Source: Branchiostoma belcheri
Lineage: Eukaryota > Chordata > Leptocardii > Amphioxiformes > Branchiostomatidae
Length of the DNA: 64,000 nucleotides
Assembly (NCBI RefSeq): GCF_001625305.1
Contig: NW_017803943.1
Location: 1,120,862 to 1,184,861 of the forward strand
Reading direction: 5' to 3'
Below, piece by piece: positions 34,024 through 45,900 of this stretch. The notes below the pieces were generated by a model. That model had not been told where the DNA came from. It saw only the letters and a program-made list of their open reading frames with translations, and did not search any database. A program made the translations under genes and the position numbers. Position 1 is the first letter of the stretch, and each line of letters opens with the position of its first letter.

Positions 34024-34639
34024 TACAGTGGATTCCTCAGATACACTGTATTCTGTCTTACAAACGCCGTATTTGTCTATTACAGTGTAATCTGCCTGCA
34101 ATACACTGTTTTCTTTGTAATACACTGTTTTCGGTCAAAAATACAGTGTATTTTGTCAAATTACAGTGTAATTAACTTTTGACTGGGCTATACAACCATA
34201 AAAACCTGGCCCATGGACCGTGTAGCAGTGGCCTCTAGCGATTTGTCTCCAAACTGCAGGGTCACATTTACCTGTGGCTGACGTAACTATGACGTAACTG
34301 TAGTAGTGCAGTTGCACACTCCCCTTTGTGATGAACCTTTGTACAAAATACTAAATAAAGTCACTCACAGCAACATTTCCTGTTATGTTTAGCCGTCCCA
34401 TTTTTAGCCGTTGTTATGGTTATCGCTATGGTCAGAATTGAAGTTAATGATTAGGAAATATGCGCCCCATTCACTGCAAAGCGCCCTGACGTCGGTGAAA
34501 CGTATTGACACCATTTAAACGTATTAACCATCCAGCAGATGTACCGTGTAGCAGTGGCCTCTAGCGATTTGTCTCCAAACTGCAGGGTCACATTTCCCTG
34601 CCGACAGTTTGTACCTAAACCGCTAGGTCGCGCTAATGT

Positions 34640-34700
34640 ACTGTCAGTCAGGGTGCGTCAAGGTGGTCAAAGGTCACGAAGGAACCTTGCCCCCTTCCAG
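34640..34700 (+). promoter_or_regulatory. Possible hyccin non-coding first exon
   Basis: A strong donor-like CCAG/GTGAGT lies at 34700/34701 and a second, TTAAG/GTAAAC, at about 34783. A non-coding first exon is expected because the first coding exon begins at an acceptor (35149/35150). No TATA box is evident and the fold-back structure ends only about 40 bp upstream. Weakly supported. Confidence 0.25.
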
Positions 34701-35167
34701 GTGAGTTGACGAGGTGAAATCCTCCTTAGTAGTCCTCTGTGCCGCTGCTGAGAGGCGGGGAGCTTCTAGGGAGAGAGATTTAAGGTAAACGCTGCCATAG
34801 AAGTACGCATTAGTCCACGGATAACGTTAATTTGCTGTCGGATTTCAAATTCGTGGGTGGGAGGGGGGCGTGGATGTTTCGGTGTAAACTAAAATCTCAT
34901 AATCTCATTTTCTGCCAATCTGGTAAAATTCTAAAATATGAGCGGGGAATAGTCGTTGATTAGGCTACTAAAACTTGTTGTAAAGCTATCATCATGAAAG
35001 CCGATGAGTTGAGAGGTCGAAATTTGCGTTTTTCACGATCTAGTCAATTCTACGAAGATCTGAAAATATTATTGGACCCAATTATGCATGTTTAAAAATC
35101 TGGTTACGTTGTAAAGTGTCATCAGTCACTGATTTTGTCACCATTCCAGGGAGATCTGTCCAGCATA

Positions 35168-38100
35168 ATGGTTGCCATGGAGACAGTGTCAAAGGTCATC
35201 AAATCCTGGCTTGTGGAGTACAAGGTTAGGAGCAAAAATATTTTGCTGATATTGACATTTACTGCCATTTCTTAGCACATTTTTCTCATCATTTGAAAGC
35301 CCAAATATTTCATAGCCCAAATATCAGCTGCCCTTAATTTCTGGTGCCACCAATAAATAGCTACTTGTAAATCCATCCTGTGATACAAAACAAGCAACCG
35401 TTTTCCGTCAGATTTTTGCCTCACAGATATCAGTGTTCTATGGGAAAGGGTTGGTTCAACTTACTATATTCTAAAAATAACCAGAAAATTGACTTTGCAA
35501 ATATACTGAGTAGTTTACTGCCCATTACATCTACACTAGGTGCCTTTAAATGAAACTGTCCTTTAAAGCACTGTCAATGACAGTGTTCTCACAGGGCCAG
35601 AGACAGGAGGGAGTGGCTGATACCGGATGCTGCCATATATTCCCTGATCCTCAGACATGAGGATGGGACTAGATAAACAGGGGTTTTTCTAGAAAAATTT
35701 AGCATGAGGGAGCAGATCGCAAGCATGGCAAGGAACGAAGCGACCGAGGGGGGATTTTTTAATAAGAGTAACACAGTTTGTAATGCTAGAATGCATTGTT
35801 GTATTGTTTTTACATCTTTACTGGAAAAAGATCATTTTGAGAAAGACTGGTGTGTAAGTAGCCACATAGTGTTCAATTTGAAAATTGGTATGAGGGAGCT
35901 GGCTGGTTACATGAGGGAGCAGCTCCCCTATTCCCCTGTTTAGTAAAACCCCTGAATTTTTTTTAAAGGTAAAGCCTAAAGGTAAAGCACTGTCAATTAA
36001 AAACAAGTTGTATTTGATCCTGGCATTCTACAGTCAGTGGTGAGCCTACAGGATGGAGAGTATGTCTCCAAACTACACAACAACAAGGAGCTGACGGCAG
36101 CGCTGTATAAAGTCTTACACCAGGAGAGTGAGCTGCTGAACGAAGTCTGCCCTCAGCTGTTTGACTACTTCCGCAGCGGACACAAAGGACTGTACCAGTT
36201 CACACTACAGTTTACACCTGCTCTCATTGGACATTATCTACTTAGCATGGCTAACAAGGAAAGAACGGTCAGTATGACATAATTATGCAGGGTTTGAAAT
36301 CCTAAATATTTATTCATACCCACCTGGTTCAGGTACTAGTAACTTTGAAAATTGCCTGCGCCAGACAAACGTTATACCTACACTACCCAGACTTTGAGAT
36401 ATATGGATCATACTAAAAAACTGGTTTGAAGTTTAATCCTTAATTGTGTACCATTGTGTTGGAATATTTAGTTTAGAATCATAATATAATACAATAGACA
36501 CAGATGAAAAAAAACAAACATCCATGAGTCATATTCATATTGTCCATACAGATGAGTGGAAGAGTGGAGGCCTTGCTTTTGGGAATGTACAACTTGGTGA
36601 GTACTAGTAACTAGAAAATTTCACTGGAAAGCTTAGTGTCTTTTTGTGTGTGTGTATATGGAGGTTATCAGATCATTATCCTCCAGAGCAACACAAAACA
36701 AAACATAACTGACAGCTATGCTTTCCAGAAAGTTTATTTTCCAAAGCTTAAGGTGATATCATTCTAAGCTCACGAGCTGTTATACCTATGGCTTCTCTGC
36801 GGATGACTGGGAATGAGTGTATGACATATGTATACTGACCTCAATGATGTAACTGTTCTTGTAGGAGGCTGTTGACTCTGGAGGCCAGCCCACCAGTAAA
36901 GTCTTCACTGTCCCGACCATGGCCAAACCTTCACTGTACCACGAGGTGAGTCTCAACACTCATCAATTTCTGTAGTGCAGATCTTCCATCACCAGCTTTT
37001 GCCAGCACGGAACGTCAAGTTATCTTGCATTCATGTTTGTGCCTCTCTGGCAATGCAAGCCATATGGCAGTACAGCTTTTTAAAAATCCCGAGTTTGGCT
37101 TTATCGATGAATGAAAGAAAAAACAAAGCAATATATAGGACAACTGCACACTTTCGTTTTAGGTAAATATAACTAATGCATTGGAAATAATGTAAAATTT
37201 GGTCAGGGATTCTAAATCGTGTAATTTTGCATGTAAAAGGCATGTTTTGTTGTATTTGTCCCATTTCTAGCCTGTGAACCTGGCGTCCATGGCTCTCACT
37301 GAGACAGCGCTCTCCAGACATGAACAGCAAGAGGTCCACGCCACGCTGTCTGCACCCCACCCCTACCTGGAGGCTGTTACAGCACATAACAGGTACAGCT
37401 ACCTGTAGCTTGGTACAGGACATAACAGGCACAGCTAGCCTCGTGCAGCATGTAACATGTACAGCTAGCATTAAATGTAGTCTGGTATAGCACATAAAAG
37501 GTATAGCTAGCTTGGTACAGCACATACAAGGTACAGCTACACGTGTAGCCTAGTACAGGACATACAAGGTATAGCTAGCCTGGTACAGCACATAACAGGT
37601 ATAGCTAGCCTGGTACAGCATATAACAGGTATAGCTAGCTTGGTACGGCACATACATGTAACATGCAGTTATTTTTGTTTTCCCCAGACTGAGTATGCTG
37701 ACTTACGTACTGAGCAGGTACAATGCAGATATCGTGAACATGCCGTCTGACTCCAAACTTTCACTCTGCCAAGTGGCATCAAGGTAAGGCTTATTTGGAG
37801 AACCAACAAATCAAATTGGTCATTAGTTATGATTGATGATATACAGGTTCATTTACAATTTGTACATGTAACTCTAATCTTTCAGACTGTGTACTAACAA
37901 CCTACGAGGCAGCCACAGTTCCAGTAGTGAAGACGGACCTGAACCCAGAGTGCCGCTGTCGTCTGCATTTCTGGTGGAAATCCTCGCAGGCCTGTATCAG
38001 ACACTGTGAGTCAGCTTACTTTCAATTTGTGTTACTGTACAGTAGTTCCAATGCACCCTTCTTAAGCTAACAATTAGTATATTGACCTGAGTTTTCCTTT

Positions 38101-40733
38101 GTTTTCTATAAACAGGAAAACTTTCTTGAAGTGTTTTTTTTTATGATGTTCCTTTTTTTTCTTGTTAGTGTAACTTGAACTCGGAAAAAAGGAAAAAAGA
38201 AGGAAAAAAGGGAGCAAATTTCTGGAAAGCGTCTTATTAAAGACATTTTGTTTCAGATTCTTTCATGAACCACAGACACCAACATACTTCTGATGGGAAG
38301 TTTTCCATAGTATGATACATATGAAATTTAATACCATACGAAGAAACCATGCCCTGAATATCATTTGGCATTCAATATATACAACAAATCTCCTTTAATT
38401 TTCTTGTTTTAAAAAGCAGTTGTTATAAACTGTCCATCAGGTATACAGGACATTCAGAGGCGGCACGGCAGGCAGTTGAGGATGTCTCTCAGAGGGCCAG
38501 ATATGAACTCTTCCCAGAGGCTACTATGGTAGGTACAGCTGGACAACGCAAATTTCACATATCTGCCTCCCTGAAAAAATCCATCTAAATAAATCTGCAG
38601 TGCAGTGTCCTCCAGTATACTGTAAGTCACTTTACATTTGCGGTACTTTAATACCGGTAATCATGTTTTTTTGTCACTTCTGTGCCGCAAATTTATCATT
38701 ACTGCAAACAAATAATTTGCCAGCTTTCTTTCTTCTGCACCTGCCGCCATGACATATAGTTCTGCAAACATGTCCATTTTTACCTGCAAAGTTGCAGATT
38801 GTTTAATTTTTCTCCTGCAATATTGAAAATGTCTCTGCAAAATGCAGACTGCAGGTGGGTATTTCTAACACTACTTTACTTTATTGAAATTGCAACAATG
38901 CAATATACGCGGAACAGAGGCAGCTGTTGCTGGTGTTGTGTCCCGCACATAGAAACGAATACTAGACAGACAATACTCATTTTCACTTGAGTCTAGTGGG
39001 GAAAGTCGTGTAAAGTGCCTTTCCCAAGGGCACAAGATCGGTGGCATGTCAGGACTCGAACCCGGGACCTCTTGATTCCGAGACGCGCATGCTGCCGTTG
39101 CGCCACACGACCCCATTTCTAACACTGATAACTGTACCGTTCCGTAGATGAGTAACGCCATCATGGCGTCCATGAAGCGAGAGACGCCGTGTCCGGACAC
39201 CCCGCTGGTTACGACCATCTACAGCCCGCCTTCCTCCCCGCAGCTCCCGCGTACAAGCTCGCCCGCACGAGTCACCTCGGGAAACCTCCGCAAGTACAGC
39301 ATCCGACGCAAACCTATAGAAGGTACGCTTCGGTTGTTTCTGAATTTGCTACCCTATCTTAACCCTATTTTTGTAATTTCATTATAGATTTTCACGAAAA
39401 TTTATTTGAAAGTAGCATGTACTGTACTGGTGTGAACTGCTGAAGATTTCTCAAATTTTGGTACTGAATTTAAAAGTAAAACTTTCCCACACTCAGAAAA
39501 TAATTTCTGTTGTAGCAGCATGAATGCCACGAAAATTCTGGATATTTGAATGAGTGAGTGAGTGAGTGAGTGAGTGAGTGAGTGAGTGAGTGAGTGAATG
39601 AGTGAGTGAGTGAGTGAGTAAATGAATGGTTAACTGTACTAACAAAAGCGTTTTGCACATCATTCCAATCAACATAATAGGTTTGAAGGCTCACTGGTAA
39701 TACAGTTACTGAGTTAGTACAACTACTTATAAGTAAAAAAATGTCTTTTTTTTTTCAGACGTTCTTGACGACAAACTCCAGACTAATGTAGCAGTTGATG
39801 GACATGTCAGCAGCAATACAGCAAGTCCTGGTAAAAAGGGGAAAACTTCTGGCACTGACAAGGGGCTGGAGAGAAAAGGCAGTGACAAAACTAGCGAGAA
39901 GAAATCAGACGACTCCGCAAAAGGATCCAAAAAGGACAAAGACGGGAAAGACAGCGAGTCGTCATCACAGAGAGTTGTTTTTAAAGACATTCTTAAGAGA
40001 GCGGAAAGTAAAGTACAAGCAATGACGTCTTCTAAGGAAGAGAAGAAAGTGGAAGAGGTCAAGGGAGAGGCAGAAGGAACAGAGAGTGATGGAGGGAATG
40101 ATAAGGTTGGGGAGGAGACAGGAGCCATGGAAATGGAGATAATGAGTAGTGCTTCTGTACAGGGGCAAGATGCAACATCAGTTTCTGCTGAACAACAGGT
40201 AAATGTTAAGAGTTTTTTTATTCGAATGAAAGCTCATCTGTGTTTGGCAGAATGCATAGTTGAAAAGTTCAAACTTTGTTCAAATGACTCGAGGCCAGGG
40301 ACACCAGGACTTGCATGGCATAAGTCAAGTCCAATACAAAAAGGAGAACTCTGACAAAGGTTGACAAGTTTGATTGAAAATTCATGTGAGTTCTTCTTTT
40401 TGTGTTGGAGAAAGTTTAAACTTTTCAACAAGAAAACACTCACATGAATTTTCAAGATTTCAAAATTTTTTAAATTCTTGATGGAAAAATTTCATGGTGG
40501 CTAGGACACTGAAGTATTGGGTTGTGTTACCGACTTTGCAAAGATGAAGTTCAAAACTAACCCTATAATAACTTTTTTTACCTCTGCAGAAGGCTAACCA
40601 GGGAAAACCAGCCATCAAACCAGCCAGCCATTCCAGGCAGCTGGTCTCCTCCCCCAGCAAGGGTCCGCCTCTCTCCCCACATCTCTTCTCACAGATTAAT
40701 GAGTACATTGACTCTGAAGACGTCAGTAATTAA
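35168..40733 (+). CDS. HYCC1 (FAM126A): Hyccin, PI4KA-complex subunit
   Basis: Adaptor of the plasma-membrane PI4KA-TTC7-FAM126 complex that makes PI4P. Coding exons: 35168-35224, 36034-36267, 36552-36596, 36865-36945, 37271-37392, 37688-37783, 37886-38005, 38441-38528, 39148-39322, 39759-40198, 40590-40733. They give 533 residues; human hyccin is 521. Conserved blocks in order: WLVEYK near the start, ELTAALYKVLHQESELLNEV, QFTLQFTPALIGHYLL, RVEALLLGMYNLEAVD, FTVPTMAKPSLYHEP, SMALTETALSRHEQQ and the helical region to about residue 280. The last two exons encode a Lys/Ser/Glu-rich, probably disordered tail, as in the family. The start is the first ATG in the exon beginning at 35150; the second (35177, GCCATGG) has better context. 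Family assignment is firm; paralogue choice between HYCC1 and HYCC2 cannot be made, as amphioxus may have a single gene. Confidence 0.92.
37381..37665 (+). repeat. Minisatellite copied from a hyccin donor junction
   Basis: The exon end AGCACATAACAG and intron start GTACAGCTA (junction 37392/37393) form the first unit of about nine tandem units of 30-42 bp. Consensus: AGCACATAACAGGTATAGCT then AGCCTGGTAC. Most units keep an AG/GTATAG or AG/GTACAG donor-like step. The array ends near 37665, just before the acceptor at 37687. Confidence 0.92.
38985..39115 (-). mobile_element. tRNA-derived SINE, copy 3
   Basis: Minus-strand copy with A box TGGCGCAACGG and perfect B box GGTTCGAGTCC, followed by the same body, which ends near CGTGTAAAGTGCC. 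It lies just upstream of hyccin exon 39148-39322, adjacent to a family-F repeat. Confidence 0.8.
39549..39620. repeat. (GAGT)n microsatellite
   Basis: About 18 GAGT units, interrupted once by GAAT, in the hyccin intron before exon 39759-40198. Confidence 0.95.
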
Positions 40734-42936
40734 TGTAGAACGTATATATACATGTGTAAGGCCTGGGGAAAAATGTTGCAACAACAGTGGCCATGTGGTC
40801 CTTATGCAGAGGTGGTCACTAGAACAGGTTTGAATGTGAGGGCAAAATGTTAATGTTATGTCATTGCAACCAAAAAGCAGACTGATACAGAATATTATAT
40901 TGTAAATATGGGATGTATCATATTGATCATGGTAGTCATAATGATTGTGTTGCATGGAATTGCATGTGCTGTGTAATTGTATGAACTGTAGTAAGGCCAC
41001 ACCAATTTAATTTGTTGGTTCTCGGATTTTTTCAGAAAAAATATGAAGCGACAGGGCGAAAAAAAATAAAATAAAAACAGGTCTAGGCATCCTATTATAG
41101 GCTTAAATGCTACAAAATGAGCCATGAAGTCAACACAAAAGGCTGGGTTAAAATTTAAACATTGAATTTTGAACTTTTAATCAAACCACTGCAATGATAG
41201 ATGGGAAAACTGTAACAACTAGGAAGAAAAGGACTTTCCTCAACTGTTGGGGGGCAAAACATGAGCATTTTTCAGTTGATTCAGGACCAGAATCAATTTT
41301 TTTTTTGCAAATCAGAAAAAAACGAAGAGGCGAATCCGAGAACCAACAAATTAAATTGGTGTGGCCTAAGAAGCACTCACCATTCCATGTTCACCATTTG
41401 TAGATGCAATGTTACTGTTTCCCCCATATTATATGAATCAATAGACGTGTCAATTGTAACCAGCACTTGGAATGCTGTAATATTTATTTATTGAAACTGT
41501 ATGCAACAGTGCTACCCAACTGACACTAGGCACCCAAGCACATGTACAAATTACATTGAAGATGACATAGAACATAATGATCATATTTGATATTAGATGT
41601 CTTGGGTATTATATGAATTTGAACAGCCACCTCGCTGATTGGTTGAGCCAAGCCTTCTTATTAAAGAGTTATGGTCAGCTATTGCTACTGTCTCATCTTA
41701 AATGTGTGTGATAATGTTAAATTTATTACCAGTTGTTTGGAATAAGCCACAAACACATGTTTCAATCAATTCTAACTTTATTCTCATGATATGATGATGA
41801 CCTTCAAAGAGAGAAATTTCATTCTAACCTCTAGAAATTGAATTTAAAAGTCTGGTTTGAAAGTAGATATGTAAAGAAGAGAGAGAGAATGAATAAATGG
41901 TCTGTTTTACAAACAAACAAACAAACAAACATTTCACAGCTTCTTGACTGAATTGCACGCCCCTTTAAGAATTCTTCATTACTCTCAAATTACTTTTTAT
42001 TAACGTTACAATAAAAAAATTCAAGAACAAAAAAGATTAACATTACAAAGTGCAGTGTTTGTTAAATTATTTAGGTCGGTCTCATAAGTCATATCTTATG
42101 GAACATTCTGGTTGGTTTCAGGTCAAGTCCTTCAAAAATACACCTGTGCTACAGGTACTTAAAATTTAGTCTACCAAGTGACATATGCATGGTTGACAGC
42201 ACTTTTGGCATGGCATCCCAAGGCCGAAACCGGCCCTGCATACCAGGAATTTTCTCGCAAAATACCTTTCTTATTGGCAAAGCAGTTTGAGCGACTTTTA
42301 TTTATACTTTCCGGCCAAAAAATCCGCTGTATCAAAGGGGGATGACCAAGGTTTTCCGGTCTATACACAAACTGACCTGGATAGCCAGTCTGCCGTTTTC
42401 TGGCTTTTGTGACAAAAATTTGACAAAAATCCTGATACATACGAAAATTTTGAACATAATTTCGCATTTCTTTGAAGATTTGTAGACCGTTTTTGGCACG
42501 GAGAGCGTTTAAAGGCATTTCTTGAGCCACCTGTTTAGGCTTTGACGCATTAGGAGTTTGACCCCCTATTATGGAGTGGTTTAGTCTACCAGAACTTCCG
42601 GTTTAGCGTGTTGGTCATCTAGGTTGTATCAATGCGCCGAAGTGAACAGTCGTGCCTTTTAAAATTGAGTTAAAAATCAAGCTATGGTCAAGTTCATGCA
42701 ATAACTCCGTATATAGATGAATACAAACATGATAGGGTGTTTATTCTATGCTGTATTTTGTATGTAAGTATTTGTTTATTTCCTAGTACCAGTAGGACTA
42801 ACTTCTGCGGAAGTTTCCTGGTAGCGTAGTGAGACAGTCAAAGCGGAAGTGCGAGGCGGCCGGGTTAATTTTTTTTGCGGAAGAAGTATCACTTTGGGAC
42901 AAAAAGACGGACATTTTAGCCGCGTTTTCGCCCTCA
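40734..42936. other. Hyccin to phosphatase intergenic region
   Basis: It holds the family-A element (40994-41367), a short (CAAA)n near 41910-41932 and otherwise unremarkable sequence. A 119-codon open frame on the minus strand (42171-42530) has no recognisable domain or family and no support beyond its length. The phosphatase promoter must lie near 42640-42936; no TATA box or initiator was convincing. Confidence 0.5.
40994..41367. mobile_element. Family-A MITE-like element, copy 2
   Basis: Same terminal inverted repeat and body as 19338-19726, 374 bp, differing mainly by small indels in A and T runs. It lies about 260 bp downstream of the hyccin stop codon, possibly within its 3' untranslated region. 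Confidence 0.9.
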
Positions 42937-45900
42937 ATGATGGCTCCCTGGCCTGGAGCCACGATTCTGATCGTCCTCTGCTTCTTCTTGACCGGTAAGT
43001 ACTCACGTTTCTCCTCGATCTTCCAAGGAATGACCGATTTCGTCTACGAAAGTGAAAGGCGTGGCAAAGAAATGTTTTGGTTTCTTGACAGCCAGTCTGC
43101 GTTTTGTCAAATGTTTACATCGCAGATAAAAACCGTCTTCTTGCTGATGTCTTCCGTCTTTTGTAGTATGAACCGTAACCTTCGTATTTCTACAAAGATA
43201 TCCCTTATATTTTAGCTGAGGAAATATTTCAGAGGCTTTGTGTAATTAAGAATGACTCTTTCGTTTCGCCCCCCTCCCCACTAGTATTCCTTTCAGGAAG
43301 TAAATGACTCAACAGTTATAATGACAGATGATATCTGAACTATGACGATCGCTTATTTTATAAGATAGATAGTCTTACACCAGAAATGGATGAAAATTTA
43401 ATGGAGCCTTCTTGGTGACGACCCGGCATGGACAATGGACGACGATTTATGGACAACCCTTAAAGTCAGTATTACATGATTGCACAGACTCCTGCGCAAA
43501 ACGCGCTCTCTCCCAAGAAGCCAAAATATTCGTCGTAACGAATGTGGGCTTACACCGGAAGAAGAAGAAGAAGAAGAAGAAGGAGCTCATTAACTTATCT
43601 TTTGCATTATTAATATAGTAAAGATGTTGTGGGGATTATCAAATTTACTCCAAAGTTCATTGAGTAAGTTCGCTCAATTATTTAGCCATGAGGACTGGGA
43701 AGCATGTACAAAGTACCCAAATATTTTCCTGATTTTATTATCAAACCCAAGTTTTTGTCTGGGAATGGAACATGTCTGATCCTAATAACATTTTAGTGTG
43801 TCTAGTGAAGTGAGGTGGAAACGATAATTTGGTTAAACCAGGCATATTATTTTCAAACAGTCATAATGTGGTACTCTGAAATACAATAATGCCTAGAGTG
43901 CCGCATCTCAATTTGTAGCAATCCTGCTTTTGAGGTACAAGATTGGGATTCTATCGCAACCTAATAAATACTAGTAACATGCTACTGGTAGGTAATGCAG
44001 TATGTTGTATGGGATACTAAGTCGGAGGCTCACTGCTTTGAGGAAAAGTACTAAGTACATGTACATCACAAGCACCTCAAACAGTGAAAGGGGGCCACCA
44101 CACGACATATCCATAACTTATAGAGTAGGGATCCATACATTTTCATTACCAATGTGACTGTGAGTACTTGGAGCAATGTACTAACTACACATATACTATA
44201 GTATACAAATTTGTACAAAATTTGTACTGTGTTAAATAAACATCAGCTATGCAATAGAAACACAATCATCATAGTTAATTTTTCAGTGCTACGGTTTGTT
44301 TCCTGTTTTCAATCTCATTAAACTGAAGCTTTTCATAGTTTTCTCAATATGCAGAGAACTATAAAATCCCTTTGGTGCTGCCGCGTCCCCCACTGCTGTT
44401 CCAGGAGATAAGCTTTGATACACAGTGGAAACACAATAGTGTTGACAGGGCAGGAAGTTACATGTACACCAGGAAGACCAGGAGGAAATGTGATATATCT
44501 TATGTACAGGATAAGCTGGGATTGTATGTCAAAGGGGAGGTCAAAGTGGCAGTGGCATGTTATATACAGTCAAACTGGCCCAAGAAGACCACCCAGGGGA
44601 CAGTCTGACTGATGAAATCTGGTCTATGTGGACAGGTGGTCACTGTAGACAGGATTGTTAATGCTTGTGTCAATAGTTATCTAAGGGACCACCAATACGT
44701 GGTCACATTGGCCAGGTGGTACCTCATGTACTACTAGTAGAGGTGGTCACTTGTATATAGGTTTGACAGGTACAGGTAGCATATTATGTACTTTTATTTA
44801 TTGAGATTTTGTGTGTTTTTTCAATGAAGAAAGCCATGATATTGTGAAAGATTTCATCCCTGTTTAAAACTTGTATGGTTATAGTATGTTTAATTTGTTA
44901 GAATTTAAAACAGTTTTGGACAGCTTTTTTTGTATGTCTGTACAAATACATGTGGTATCTTAGCACTTCTCTTACATGTAGATACAAGGTTTACAAGTAG
45001 TACATTTCTTATTTATTTCAATTGGCCTTTTAAACCAAATTCTTCACTTCCCCAATTCACAGTAAGTCCAATTTCCACTACTAATATTTTGATGTTCTTT
45101 CTTATTTTCCTGCAGGAGAACAGGTGTTAGCCCAGGACTGTTCTGATCTCTATGATAGTGGCCAAAGAGATGATGGTGTCTTCCCTGTAGGCAACCCTGC
45201 ATTCAGTGCTCTATGTGATATGACCTATGATGGCGGTGGCTGGACTGTCATACAGAAAAGAGAAACCGGTACCCCTTCTTTCGACAAACAATGGAGTCAA
45301 TACACAGATGGTTTTGGCTCTATACATACCGAAGACTTTTGGTTGGGTTTGGACAGAATCCACCAACTCACTTCACAGAAAGCGTACAAACTCGCAGTGA
45401 AACTGGAAGACTGGAACGGCACAGTTGCAGAGGTGCAGTACTCTCAGTTCTCAGTAGGGGGCTACGACAGTAGCTACACCTTACAGATAGGAGGCTACAC
45501 TGGAACTACACCTGGGGACAGTCTAACCATCTCTAACGGAGCAAAATTTTCAACAATGGATCAGGATAATGATGGAAATGTGACTTATAACTGTGCACAA
45601 TACAATGGAAGAGGTGGCTGGTGGTATCCTATGTCTTGTGGCCAGGGCACGTTGAATGGCTACTATCTGACCGACTGCAAAGGGCAGTCCAGCACACCAG
45701 CATGTATGAAACAAGGACTAGTCTGGGCTACATGGAGGGGACCAAGCTACTCACTCAAGAAGAGCACTATGATGATCAAACCAGTCCTGCTTGCAGGTAA
45801 ATGCTTGCATTATTAGTATAAGATGTGGAATTCTATTCCATGATTTGTATGAAATTTGTACAAGAGCACCAACATTATAGATGTTCTTTTACTTACCTAT

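Larger units (their letters stand above)
31104..34604. mobile_element. Large nested fold-back (inverted-repeat) structure
   Basis: The left arm, about 31104-31485, is matched in reverse complement by the right arm, about 34204-34604. Shared blocks: TGACCCTGCAGTTTGGAGAC, CTAGAGGCCACTGCTACACG, GGGACGGCTAAACATAACAG and ACTTTATTTAGTATTTTGTA. Inside are a second inverted pair (32289-32465 / 34024-34196), a minisatellite (32805-34023) and, in the left half only, a separate fold-back (31487-32288). No transposase was seen. The GACAAATCGC...CCACTGCTACACGG block also occurs twice within each arm. Confidence 0.85.

Noticed and set aside
32665..34125. Long open frames on both strands (up to 363 codons, TVHAF-, TRLQY- and CKRVY-type repeats)
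   Set aside because: They are produced by the 15-bp minisatellite, whose unit length is a multiple of three; several frames are open at once and no start context, splice logic or domain supports them.
42171..42530. 119-codon minus-strand open frame as a new gene
   Set aside because: No recognisable domain, no repeat of the frame elsewhere in the window and no splice support; length alone is weak evidence here.
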